Shown one piece after another: positions 38,364 through 46,125 of a stretch of 46,125 nt of DNA (positions within the stretch are counted from its first letter, which is position 1; each line of letters begins with the position of its first letter). The stretch is from Chitinophagaceae bacterium (lineage in GTDB: Bacteria; Bacteroidota; Bacteroidia; Chitinophagales; Chitinophagaceae). The notes beneath the pieces are model-generated. The model had not been told where the DNA came from. It did no database searches and worked only from the letters and a program-made list of their open reading frames with translations. The position numbers were made by a program, and so were the translations under genes. The stretch lies in the NCBI GenBank assembly GCA_947456825.1, contig CANGTM010000007.1:1-46125 (forward strand), given 5' to 3'.

Positions 38364-40811
38364 TCAAAATCCCTTTTTGTCACCGGCCGTCGGAGCCGGG
38401 GATTTTACGAACTTTTCCAGCCAGTCGAACTGCTCGGCCAGTACATGCAGCAGATTCTCCTTTCCGGTGTATCCATGCGATTCGTAGGGCAGACTTACAT
38501 AACGAGTTGTTCCGCCATGCCCTTTGATGGCATTGAACATGCGCTCGCTTTGTATGGGAAAGGTGCCTGTATTGTTGTCCATTTCTCCGTGAATGAGCAG
38601 CAGAGGTGTTTTGATCTGGTTCGCATAGCTAAATGGACTCATTCGGTTGTAGAGTTCGGAAGCCTCCCAGTAACTGCGGTCCTCATTTTGAAATCCAAAG
38701 GGTGTCAGCGTTCGGTTATAAGCACCACTGCGCGCGATACCGGCCTTAAAGAGCTTGGTGTGTGCCAGCAGATTGGCGGTCATAAAAGCACCGTAGCTAT
38801 GTCCTCCCACGGCCACCCGGTTCGGATCGCCCACGCCCATCGAGTCGAGTGCATTAATGGCGGCGCTGGCATTGAGCGTAAGCTGCTCAATGAAATTATC
38901 ATTCGGCTTTGCCTCGGCAGAAGTAGCCACAATGGGCATTTCTGCATTGTTGAGAACGGCATATCCCTGGGTAACATAAAAAACGGGAGATCCGCCGCTC
39001 AGATAGGTAAAGCGGTGTTCGCTGCCTCTGATCTGTGCGGCATCGGCCGCCGAATTGTATTCGGCAGGGTAAGCCCAGATTAACACGGGTAATTTTCCAT
39101 CTCTGCCCGCATCATATCCTTTGGGCAAATAAAGTTCTCCTGTTAGAGTAATGCCATCGGCTCGCTTGTAAACGATCTTTTGCTTGCGAACGCCTGCCAT
39201 GGCCGGGTAGGGGTCTTTGAATTGGGTGAGGGCTTTCCGGCTGGTAGTGGCGCCCAGTTTGATACGATAATAGTTGGGTACCTCTTTTTCGCTTTCGCGT
39301 TGCGTGATCAATTCTCCATTGTCTGCATCGATCACTTTGACGATGGTCTCAAAACTTCCTGGTTGGCAGCGCCATAGCGTATCGGCTTTCTTGGTGTGTA
39401 CATCAAACGAGAGCAAGAAGGGGAGATCGCCCTTGGGAGAGCTACCTGTATTGTTTATCATCAACACTTTATTGCCCTTATCGATGGTCCATAGTACTTG
39501 CTTGCCATATTCGTTTTGGCGGGTCAGCGGATTTCCGGGGTTGGCATAGGCGTTGGTGCTGTTGCGTGTAAGAATGCGCTCCAGGTCTTCGGTTATTGGA
39601 TTATAGCGATTGAGCCCGGTCAGCTGCTTGGAACGTAATCCCTCTGTGACCAATGCGAGCCCTTCATGTCCCCAGATTGTGCTGTTGTAGCGCATCTTAG
39701 TGGCAAATAGTTTTCTCTTGTTCTCGGTAAAGGGGGCAGACAGCGCATAGATGGCATCGCGATACGTTGCTTCGTTCTTAACGAGTCCCCCATCGAGGGG
39801 TTCGCACCAGGTGATTGTAGCCGGTTCATCATCTCGCCAGTCAAAACTGCGCGGTACGTTCTGCACGTTATCGTTTCCGCCGGGTGCTGTCTCTGAAGAA
39901 GGTAATTGTGCTAACTCTTTTATGAATTTTCCATTAGCATCGGTGATGACTACACGAGACGCAAAACCAGTGGCAGGTACCGTATACGAGAAAGGAGGTA
40001 CGATGATCTCTAGCAAGAAATATTTTTTATCGGGCGACACGCTAAGGCTTTTGTATAGTGCCGGATTTCCCAGCCGGGTTTCGGTGCCACCGCTATTGCT
40101 CACTAGTTGTGCCTGGGCGTAAAAAGCAAACAGCGCTTCGTCATGCGGCGATTTGATAAGGTCCTGAAAGGTGGGGCGAGGACTGGCCTTACCACTATTT
40201 TCTTGAATGGCCGGCCCTGCGGGAACATCCGGTTTTGTGGGTGCTGCCGAGATAGGTTGGGCACAGGTAAAATAAAGCAGTGTGCTATTATCTTTCCACT
40301 GGTAGCGGTTCATTACGGCATTTACTGGTGTACGGTTGATGCGAACAGCTTTTTTCTGCGCCAAGGTAATCACATAGAGATCGATATGGTTTTGACCCAT
40401 TTGAAGAAAAGATATTTTTTGTTGATCGGGGCTCCAACTTACCGCGGTAGCCTTGAGCGGCTCTGGCAGCCCGCCAATGGCATATTCTTTTTCCGTAACC
40501 GCATTACGAAGTTTGAGGGTATGGATCAGTGACTGCCGGCTGGGGCCTGCGTTGCGGGGATTGATGCGAAGTCCGGCGATCTTCAGTTCCGGGGCCGCCA
40601 GATCTTCCATGGCCGCATAGCTGTTCGTCTCACTAAGTAGCATCCACTCGCCTTTATTATCGACGCTCACAGTTGCAGGTCGCTGCGCCAGTAGCAAGTC
40701 GGCTACTTCTTTGGGAGGAAGTTTGTAACCGCTACCCTGTTGGGCAACCGCAGCCGCAACGGAGATAAATAACAGAAGCAAGGTTGAAAAAAAGCGAATA
40801 CACTTTTGCAT
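38364..40811 (-). CDS. S9 family prolyl oligopeptidase-like peptidase
   Basis: Signal peptide; VAVGGHSYGAFMTANLLAHT, LLIHGEMDNNTGTFPIQSERMF, LPYESHGYTGKEN. Confidence 0.92.
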   Translation of the reverse strand: MQKCIRFFSTLLLLFISVAAAVAQQGSGYKLPPKEVADLLLAQRPATVSVDNKGEWMLLSETNSYAAMEDLAAPELKIAGLRINPRNAGPSRQSLIHTLKLRNAVTEKEYAIGGLPEPLKATAVSWSPDQQKISFLQMGQNHIDLYVITLAQKKAVRINRTPVNAVMNRYQWKDNSTLLYFTCAQPISAAPTKPDVPAGPAIQENSGKASPRPTFQDLIKSPHDEALFAFYAQAQLVSNSGGTETRLGNPALYKSLSVSPDKKYFLLEIIVPPFSYTVPATGFASRVVITDANGKFIKELAQLPSSETAPGGNDNVQNVPRSFDWRDDEPATITWCEPLDGGLVKNEATYRDAIYALSAPFTENKRKLFATKMRYNSTIWGHEGLALVTEGLRSKQLTGLNRYNPITEDLERILTRNSTNAYANPGNPLTRQNEYGKQVLWTIDKGNKVLMINNTGSSPKGDLPFLLSFDVHTKKADTLWRCQPGSFETIVKVIDADNGELITQRESEKEVPNYYRIKLGATTSRKALTQFKDPYPAMAGVRKQKIVYKRADGITLTGELYLPKGYDAGRDGKLPVLIWAYPAEYNSAADAAQIRGSEHRFTYLSGGSPVFYVTQGYAVLNNAEMPIVATSAEAKPNDNFIEQLTLNASAAINALDSMGVGDPNRVAVGGHSYGAFMTANLLAHTKLFKAGIARSGAYNRTLTPFGFQNEDRSYWEASELYNRMSPFSYANQIKTPLLLIHGEMDNNTGTFPIQSERMFNAIKGHGGTTRYVSLPYESHGYTGKENLLHVLAEQFDWLEKFVKSPAPTAGDKKGF

Positions 40812-40943
40812 GGCTCAATAATTTTGGAGCCAGAAAGATAAGGCAAAACGGCCGCTGTGCCCGGTCTCTACGCTCCAAAAAAGCCACCGGTTTCTTGTTG
40901 ATTAATAGTCGATATTTGCCAAGTCTTTTGTAAAGTATTTATT

Positions 40944-41570
40944 ATGAATATCAAGGTTTGCGGAATCACCACTTTTAAGCAATTGCAACAACTAGATGGC
41001 CTCGAGATCGATATGGCCGGATTGGTCTTTATCCCCGATTCTCCGTGGTATGCAGGTACTGCATTATCCGGCTCGGCGGTCAGTAAGGCCGATTTTGATG
41101 TAAAAAAGGTTGGCATCATGCGTAATCCTTCGTTGAGCGAGGCCCTCGATATCATTGATGAGTACAAGCTCGACGTCGTTCAGTTGGTGGGAGAGGAGAG
41201 TGTCTCGCTTTGCGATGACCTAAGTACAGAGGTAGAGGTCATCAAAACTTTTTACCTGTCCGACGATACCTCATCCGTCGATGAGTTAATAAAGGATTAT
41301 GATGCGGTTTGTGATTATTATTTATTTAGCGGGGCATTGGCTACTCCCACCGATCTGTACGGCAGCGGCGTATCCCTTTCATTGCTGAAACAGGCGCGTA
41401 TCGAAAAGCCTTTTTTTATATCGGGCGGTATCGACAGTTCGCATGCCTCGATGATAAGGGGAATAGACCACCCCGACTTTTTCGGCATAGATCTGACCAC
41501 GGGTTTCGAGGTTGCTCCCGGCGATAAGGACCTCAAGTCGTTGCTGCAGTTCAGGCAACTGCTACGCTGA
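40944..41570 (+). CDS. TrpF (phosphoribosylanthranilate isomerase)-like protein with altered active site
   Basis: MNIKVCGIT, DMAGLVFIPDSPWY, VQLVGEE, SGGIDSSHASM, FFGIDLTTGFEVAPGDKD. Confidence 0.8.
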   Translation: MNIKVCGITTFKQLQQLDGLEIDMAGLVFIPDSPWYAGTALSGSAVSKADFDVKKVGIMRNPSLSEALDIIDEYKLDVVQLVGEESVSLCDDLSTEVEVIKTFYLSDDTSSVDELIKDYDAVCDYYLFSGALATPTDLYGSGVSLSLLKQARIEKPFFISGGIDSSHASMIRGIDHPDFFGIDLTTGFEVAPGDKDLKSLLQFRQLLR

Positions 41571-41575
41571 TTGCT

Positions 41576-41583
41576 TATCTTTG
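41576..41583 (+). promoter_or_regulatory. -7 element TATCTTTG upstream of the TlpA-like gene
   Basis: Match to TAnnTTTG, 31 nt before ATG 41614. Confidence 0.4.
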
Positions 41584-41613
41584 AGAACAATAGATCATAA
41601 AACTTTTTTTGAC

Positions 41614-42720
41614 ATGTTACTTCGTATCGCACTTTTAGCGGGTTGTCTGTGGATGGGCTCTTTGATAGCCGCTGCCCAAAACTCGGCCGAGTTCAGCTTG
41701 ACCGGACAAGTAGAAGGCTTCGCCGATAGCAGCGAGGTAAAGTTGGTTCGAAGCGGAGAGAATACGCCACTGGCACAAGCGCGCATCGTCAATAATCAGT
41801 TTGTACTAAAAGGAGCGTTGGCGGAGCCTTCGTTGGTTTTTTTATTCATCGGCGACCAACCTCAGCCCGCTGAACTTTTCATTGAGCCCAAGGTCATGTC
41901 CATACGTGGTAGCAAGGGAAACCCCGGTGCCATGCAACTGGAGGGTAGCAGTTCTCATCTCATTTTTCAGCGCTTTTTAGTTGGATTCGTGCCCTATGTA
42001 CAACTGCGTAACCAGCAAGCCACGGCGCTCAATGCATCACCTGGCGATAAAAACCGCGATAGTTTGATGGCGGCTTATTCCGCTACGAATATGGCCATGC
42101 AGCAATTGGTAGAGCAGTTGGCCCAACAAGAGCCTGCGTCTCCTGTCACCAGCTTTGTATTGGCGGCCACCTACGGATTTTTTAATGACATGGTCTGGCT
42201 CGAAAAATGTTTTGAGTCGCTGCAGCCGCCTGCCCGCCAAAGTGCGTCTGGCAAGCAACTCGATGCCATGATACAGGACGGAAAGATCGGAGCCGTTGGT
42301 TCAAAGGCCATTGATTTTACCCAGGCAGACACCAGTGGTAAGATGATATCGCTCTCCTCTTTCAAGGGCAAATATGTACTGGTTGATTTTTGGGCCAGCT
42401 GGTGTGGTCCTTGTCGCCAGGAGAATCCTAATGTGGTCGATAATTTCAACAAGTTCAAAGCAAAGAACTTCACGGTACTGGGCGTATCACTTGATCGCGA
42501 AGATCAACGTGCCAAATGGTTAGAGGCCATCAAGAAAGACAGGCTTACCTGGACGCATGTGAGCGATCTGAAATTCTGGAATAACGAAGCTGCTCGTTTG
42601 TATCGAGTCAATGGTATTCCCTATAATTTTCTGGTTGATCCCAGCGGCACCATCATTGCCAAGAACCTGCGTGGTCCTGCCCTCGAAGCCAAACTGTGCG
42701 AGGTGCTGGGTTGTAAATAA
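41614..42720 (+). CDS. TlpA-like thioredoxin-domain protein with N-terminal DUF4369-like domain
   Basis: Signal peptide; FSLTGQVEGFADSSEVKLV; VLVDFWASWCGPCRQENPNVV. Confidence 0.92.
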   Translation: MLLRIALLAGCLWMGSLIAAAQNSAEFSLTGQVEGFADSSEVKLVRSGENTPLAQARIVNNQFVLKGALAEPSLVFLFIGDQPQPAELFIEPKVMSIRGSKGNPGAMQLEGSSSHLIFQRFLVGFVPYVQLRNQQATALNASPGDKNRDSLMAAYSATNMAMQQLVEQLAQQEPASPVTSFVLAATYGFFNDMVWLEKCFESLQPPARQSASGKQLDAMIQDGKIGAVGSKAIDFTQADTSGKMISLSSFKGKYVLVDFWASWCGPCRQENPNVVDNFNKFKAKNFTVLGVSLDREDQRAKWLEAIKKDRLTWTHVSDLKFWNNEAARLYRVNGIPYNFLVDPSGTIIAKNLRGPALEAKLCEVLGCK

Positions 42721-42737
42721 GCGCCTATTTTTTGAGC

Positions 42738-43322
42738 TCATTTCCCTATCGTAAGTCGAAGATTCAGCCCATGGGTGGCAGCTGTCTCGCTGTACCCGGG
42801 AGTAATACGAAGGCTCAGATCATTTCCTACATCAAAACTTTTTAGGTGCGCGTCAACGGCCGCGTCCACTACATTTAGTCCCCATAGCACCAGAAAGAAT
42901 AGTGCCGAATAGTCGATGTCTCTTCTGAATTGGTTTCTATAATACTTTAAACTCTCTTCCGGAAGCGGCTGCAGATTCGGTTTGATCTTAGTAAAGAGGG
43001 CCGAGTCTGTTCGGTTTACACGCATATTGTATTTTACCCGGTAGGCAAAGCGTGTGTCTTGGTAATTATTGAGATTGTAAAAGAAAATAGCGCCCGAGGT
43101 AGCCAATGCCCCATATACAATTGGGACTTTCCATATTTTTTTATTGTATATCTGACCCAGTCCAGGCACGATGGCCGATCGCAGGGCTGCCTTTTTGGGA
43201 GGATGGGCTGCCGTTGCGGAGTCATAGCGGTTTTGCCTGGCTGCCGGCGCCTCTTGTCCGTAAGTTCCAGTTGCTATCAGTAGAAAAAAACCGTAAGCAA
43301 AAAAAAATATAATAGACTTCAT
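42738..43322 (-). CDS. DUF5683-domain protein
   Basis: KKAALRSAIVPGLGQIYNKKIWKVPIVYGALATSGAIFFYNLNNY; directly follows parB. Confidence 0.85.
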   Translation of the reverse strand: MKSIIFFFAYGFFLLIATGTYGQEAPAARQNRYDSATAAHPPKKAALRSAIVPGLGQIYNKKIWKVPIVYGALATSGAIFFYNLNNYQDTRFAYRVKYNMRVNRTDSALFTKIKPNLQPLPEESLKYYRNQFRRDIDYSALFFLVLWGLNVVDAAVDAHLKSFDVGNDLSLRITPGYSETAATHGLNLRLTIGK

Positions 43323-44239
43323 TAATCGAGAGGGGCATTCAGTTGCCGGAGAATTTTGTTCAGTTCTTCGGTTGAATAGTACTCTATGATCAGCTGTCCC
43401 TGCCCATCCTTTTGTTGCTTGATGCGCACCCGGGTGCTGAAATGAGAGGCTAATTTATCTTCAATTCGTTTAAGTGGGGAGACAGTAGTTGATTTTGCAC
43501 TTTTTTTAACAGCTGGGCGATCTTTTTTTACTTGCTGCACCAGGGCTTCGGTCTCTCGCACGGATAGACCTTTTTGCATGATCTCTTTAAAGGCGTAGAG
43601 TTGTACTTCTACCAGCTCAATGGCTAGCAGCGCTCTGGCATGCCCCATGCTCAGTTCGCCTTTGCGTACGGCCAACTGAATGTCGGGGGGCAATTTCAAC
43701 AGTCTGATGCTGTTGGCTACAGTGCTGCGGTCCTTTCCCATTCGGTCGGCTACCTGTTCTTGGGTGTAGTGCAGCTCATCCATCATGCGTTTGTAGCTTA
43801 AGGCTACTTCTATGGCATTGAGGTCTTCTCGTTGAAGATTTTCGAGCAAGGCCAGCTCTAATAACTGCTGGTCATTGGCCTGTCGTTGGTAAGCCGGAAT
43901 ATCGAGTAGTCCGGCCAATTTGGCGGCTCTCCATCTGCGTTCCCCGGAGATCAGCCGGTATTTACCGCTTGCCAATTTGGCTACGGTAATGGGCTGGATG
44001 ATATCGTGATCTTTAATGGATTTGGCTAATTGTTGCAGCGCCGTCTCGTCAAAATCGCGTCGGGGTTGCTTGGGGTTGGGCTCAATATCCGCCACTAAAA
44101 CTCTGGTGCTGGCCGTGGCCGACTCTACCACAGCCGGTTTAAGTTGACCGGCGGCAGTCTTTAGGTCGGTATCTATACTTTGCAGCAGTGAGCGGATCCC
44201 TTTGCCCAACTGGTCTTTGTGTTGCTTGGGGTTGCTCAT
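43322..44239 (-). CDS. parB: ParB/RepB/Spo0J partition protein
   Basis: IEPNPKQPRRDFDETALQQLAKSIKDHDIIQPITV, LISGERRWRAAKLAGL, HTH region. Confidence 0.97.
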   Translation of the reverse strand: MSNPKQHKDQLGKGIRSLLQSIDTDLKTAAGQLKPAVVESATASTRVLVADIEPNPKQPRRDFDETALQQLAKSIKDHDIIQPITVAKLASGKYRLISGERRWRAAKLAGLLDIPAYQRQANDQQLLELALLENLQREDLNAIEVALSYKRMMDELHYTQEQVADRMGKDRSTVANSIRLLKLPPDIQLAVRKGELSMGHARALLAIELVEVQLYAFKEIMQKGLSVRETEALVQQVKKDRPAVKKSAKSTTVSPLKRIEDKLASHFSTRVRIKQQKDGQGQLIIEYYSTEELNKILRQLNAPLD

Positions 44240-44241
44240 GA

Positions 44242-45045
44242 TTATAATTCTAAGATTCTTTCTTCGTTCTTGATGCGGGTCAGGTTATTCTTTTGCAAGA
44301 TCTCCTTGGCCAAATTCAGGTAATTCATGGCTCCTTTACTGTTGGCATCATAGAGGATCACGGGCTTACCGGTGCTGGGTGCTTCGGCGAGTCGGGCATT
44401 ACGGTGTACGATGGTGGTAAAGACCATATCCTCAAAATGTCTTCTTACTTCACTCACGACTTGGTTACAAAGCCGCAATCTTCCATCGTACATGGTCATG
44501 AGTATCCCCTCTATCACCAGTTGCATGTTAAGTCGACTTTGCACGATCTTGATGGTGTTGAGCAACTTGCCCAGGCCCTCGAGGGCAAAAAATTCGGCTT
44601 GTACGGGAATTACGACCGAATCGGCAGCGGTGAGCGCATTAACGGTGATGAGCCCCAGCGATGGTGAACAATCGATGATTATAAAATCGTACTCTTCTTT
44701 TACCACTTCGATCAAATTTTTGAGTACGGTCTCGCGGTTGGGATAATTGATCATTTCAATTTCGGCTCCTACCAGATCGATATGAGAGGGGATCAAGTCG
44801 AGGTTGGGGATCTCTGTCTTCAAGATCACATCTTTGGCCTTGGCCTGGTTGACCATGCAGTCGTATAAACTTTGGGTAACGTTGTGAAGGTCGAAGCCCA
44901 CTCCAGTGGTACTATTGGCCTGCGGATCAGCATCCACCAATAGCGTCTTGTATTCCAGCACTGCGAAACTGGCCGCCAAATTGATGGCGGTAGTGGTTTT
45001 TCCGACCCCTCCTTTTTGGTTGGCTACCCCGATGATTCTTCCCAT
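44242..45045 (-). CDS. parA: ParA/Soj chromosome-partitioning ATPase
   Basis: [60 protein letters not shown]. Confidence 0.97.
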   Translation of the reverse strand: MGRIIGVANQKGGVGKTTTAINLAASFAVLEYKTLLVDADPQANSTTGVGFDLHNVTQSLYDCMVNQAKAKDVILKTEIPNLDLIPSHIDLVGAEIEMINYPNRETVLKNLIEVVKEEYDFIIIDCSPSLGLITVNALTAADSVVIPVQAEFFALEGLGKLLNTIKIVQSRLNMQLVIEGILMTMYDGRLRLCNQVVSEVRRHFEDMVFTTIVHRNARLAEAPSTGKPVILYDANSKGAMNYLNLAKEILQKNNLTRIKNEERILEL

Positions 45046-45144
45046 AGTAAGTTGAACTTCCTTGCGTTGAAAATGTTAGTGGTAAAGATGCCTGATTGGC
45101 CGAAGACGACAAAATTAAGTTTTGCCCATTAATTTTACCGACCC

Positions 45145-46125
45145 ATGCGTAATGCTCCCTTTTGGTGGTTCTTTATTGGATTTGTTTTCTTACTTGACCT
45201 ATACGTTTTTCAGGTATTGCGTCACCTGACCACCGGGTCTAGCTCACGGGCCAGAATCCTATGGCATGGTTCCTACTGGTTTATTTCGGTCCTTTCGCTG
45301 GTGCTATTACTTTTTTTACCCACTCTTTTTTCAAAGAATGCCAGCCAGGTGGCTCGCTCCATTCTGTTCGCCCTGATTGCCGGACTTTTTTTGGCCAAAT
45401 TGTTGGCCGCCCTATTTTTTCTGACCGATGATATTCGACGGGCGTTGCAGTGGAGCGTAACAAAGATGGCCAGCAGCAAATCTTCAGCTGCTAAAGGAGA
45501 TCAAGCCGATTTTATCTCTCGTTCCGCTTTTTTAAGCTGGGCCGGCATGTTGGCTGGTTCGGGTCTCTTTGGAGCGTTGGCCTACGGGATGGGTAATCGC
45601 TACCGTTACCAGGTAAAGAACCTTAGACTCCAATTCGCTAACCTGCCGGCTGCTTTCAATGGGTTGCGCATTGTGCATATATCCGATATCCATTCCGGAA
45701 GTTTTACGGATCGTACGGCCGTTGAGCGGGGAGTGGAAAAGATAATGGCACAATCGCCGGATCTGATCTTATTTACCGGAGACTTGGTCAATAATCTGGC
45801 CACCGAGATGAATCCTTACATCGATGTATTCGCACGTCTTCGGGCCCCGCTCGGTGTCTACTCGGTGCTGGGCAATCACGACTATGCCGATTATGTTCGT
45901 TGGGACAACGCCGAAGACAAACAAGCCAATCTGGCCCTGCTCAAGGATATCCAGCGTCAAATGGGGTGGCGGCTTTTGCTCAACGAGCAGGCCTTGATAG
46001 AAAAGGACGGGCAACGCCTGCTATTACTAGGTGTGGAGAACTGGAGTGCCAAGCTTCGCTTTCCGAAATATGGAGATCTGTCACGCGCTTACGGAGACGG
46101 AGCGGCAGCGTCTTTCAAGATCTTG
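45145..46125 (+). CDS. Membrane-anchored metallophosphoesterase, truncated by the right edge (absent from the ORF track)
   Basis: Own translation: MRNAPFWWFFIGFVFLLDLYVFQVL... with LRIVHISDIHSGSF, DLILFTGDLVNN, VYSVLGNHDYADY; open to 46125. Confidence 0.9.
   Translation, partial: MRNAPFWWFFIGFVFLLDLYVFQVLRHLTTGSSSRARILWHGSYWFISVLSLVLLLFLPTLFSKNASQVARSILFALIAGLFLAKLLAALFFLTDDIRRALQWSVTKMASSKSSAAKGDQADFISRSAFLSWAGMLAGSGLFGALAYGMGNRYRYQVKNLRLQFANLPAAFNGLRIVHISDIHSGSFTDRTAVERGVEKIMAQSPDLILFTGDLVNNLATEMNPYIDVFARLRAPLGVYSVLGNHDYADYVRWDNAEDKQANLALLKDIQRQMGWRLLLNEQALIEKDGQRLLLLGVENWSAKLRFPKYGDLSRAYGDGAAASFKIL

Noticed and set aside
43322-45144. Search for a parS site (TGTTTCACGTGAAACA-like) near parAB
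   Set aside because: No convincing match was seen by eye; the CACGTG near 6663 lacks the flanking sequence.
1-46125. CRISPR arrays, tRNA/rRNA genes, IS elements, phage or restriction/defence cassettes
   Set aside because: No repeat-spacer pattern, cloverleaf-like gene, transposase, integrase or defence motif was recognised; the gene content is housekeeping.

Overview
This window is an ordinary, gene-dense chromosomal segment of a Bacteroidota genome, probably Chitinophagaceae-like. Support for that comes from the T9SS C-terminal tail, TAnnTTTG promoters, a C-minus RpmJ, and the ParA-ParB-DUF5683 and DUF6702 genes. It holds about 37 confident protein genes. These include uvrA, rpe, a homogentisate dioxygenase, the alpha ribosomal-protein block (infA-rpmJ-rpsM-rpsK-rpsD-rpoA-rplQ), aguB-aguA, carA-aroQ, an M1 peptidase/HupE/DUF6702 group, a CNNM/CBS protein, PAP2, an LTA-synthase-like sulfatase, a glmM-like mutase, a cysteine desulfurase, aconitase, a UbiX-like enzyme, two S9 peptidases around an alpha-oxoamine synthase, a TlpA-like protein, parB-parA and a truncated metallophosphoesterase. 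I saw no CRISPR array, prophage, IS element, tRNA or rRNA. The most interesting signals are: (1) an H-type pseudoknot-capable region directly upstream of rpsD (S4); (2) a TrpF-fold protein in which the residues aligned with the canonical Arg and general-acid Asp are substituted, with no trp genes nearby; (3) a structured AT-rich intergenic region (34661-34866) with a perfect 10-bp inverted repeat and a plus-strand terminator but no plus-strand gene; (4) TAnnTTTG elements placed so close to start codons that several genes look leaderless. All structural claims come from reading the sequence by eye; no folding or database search was run.
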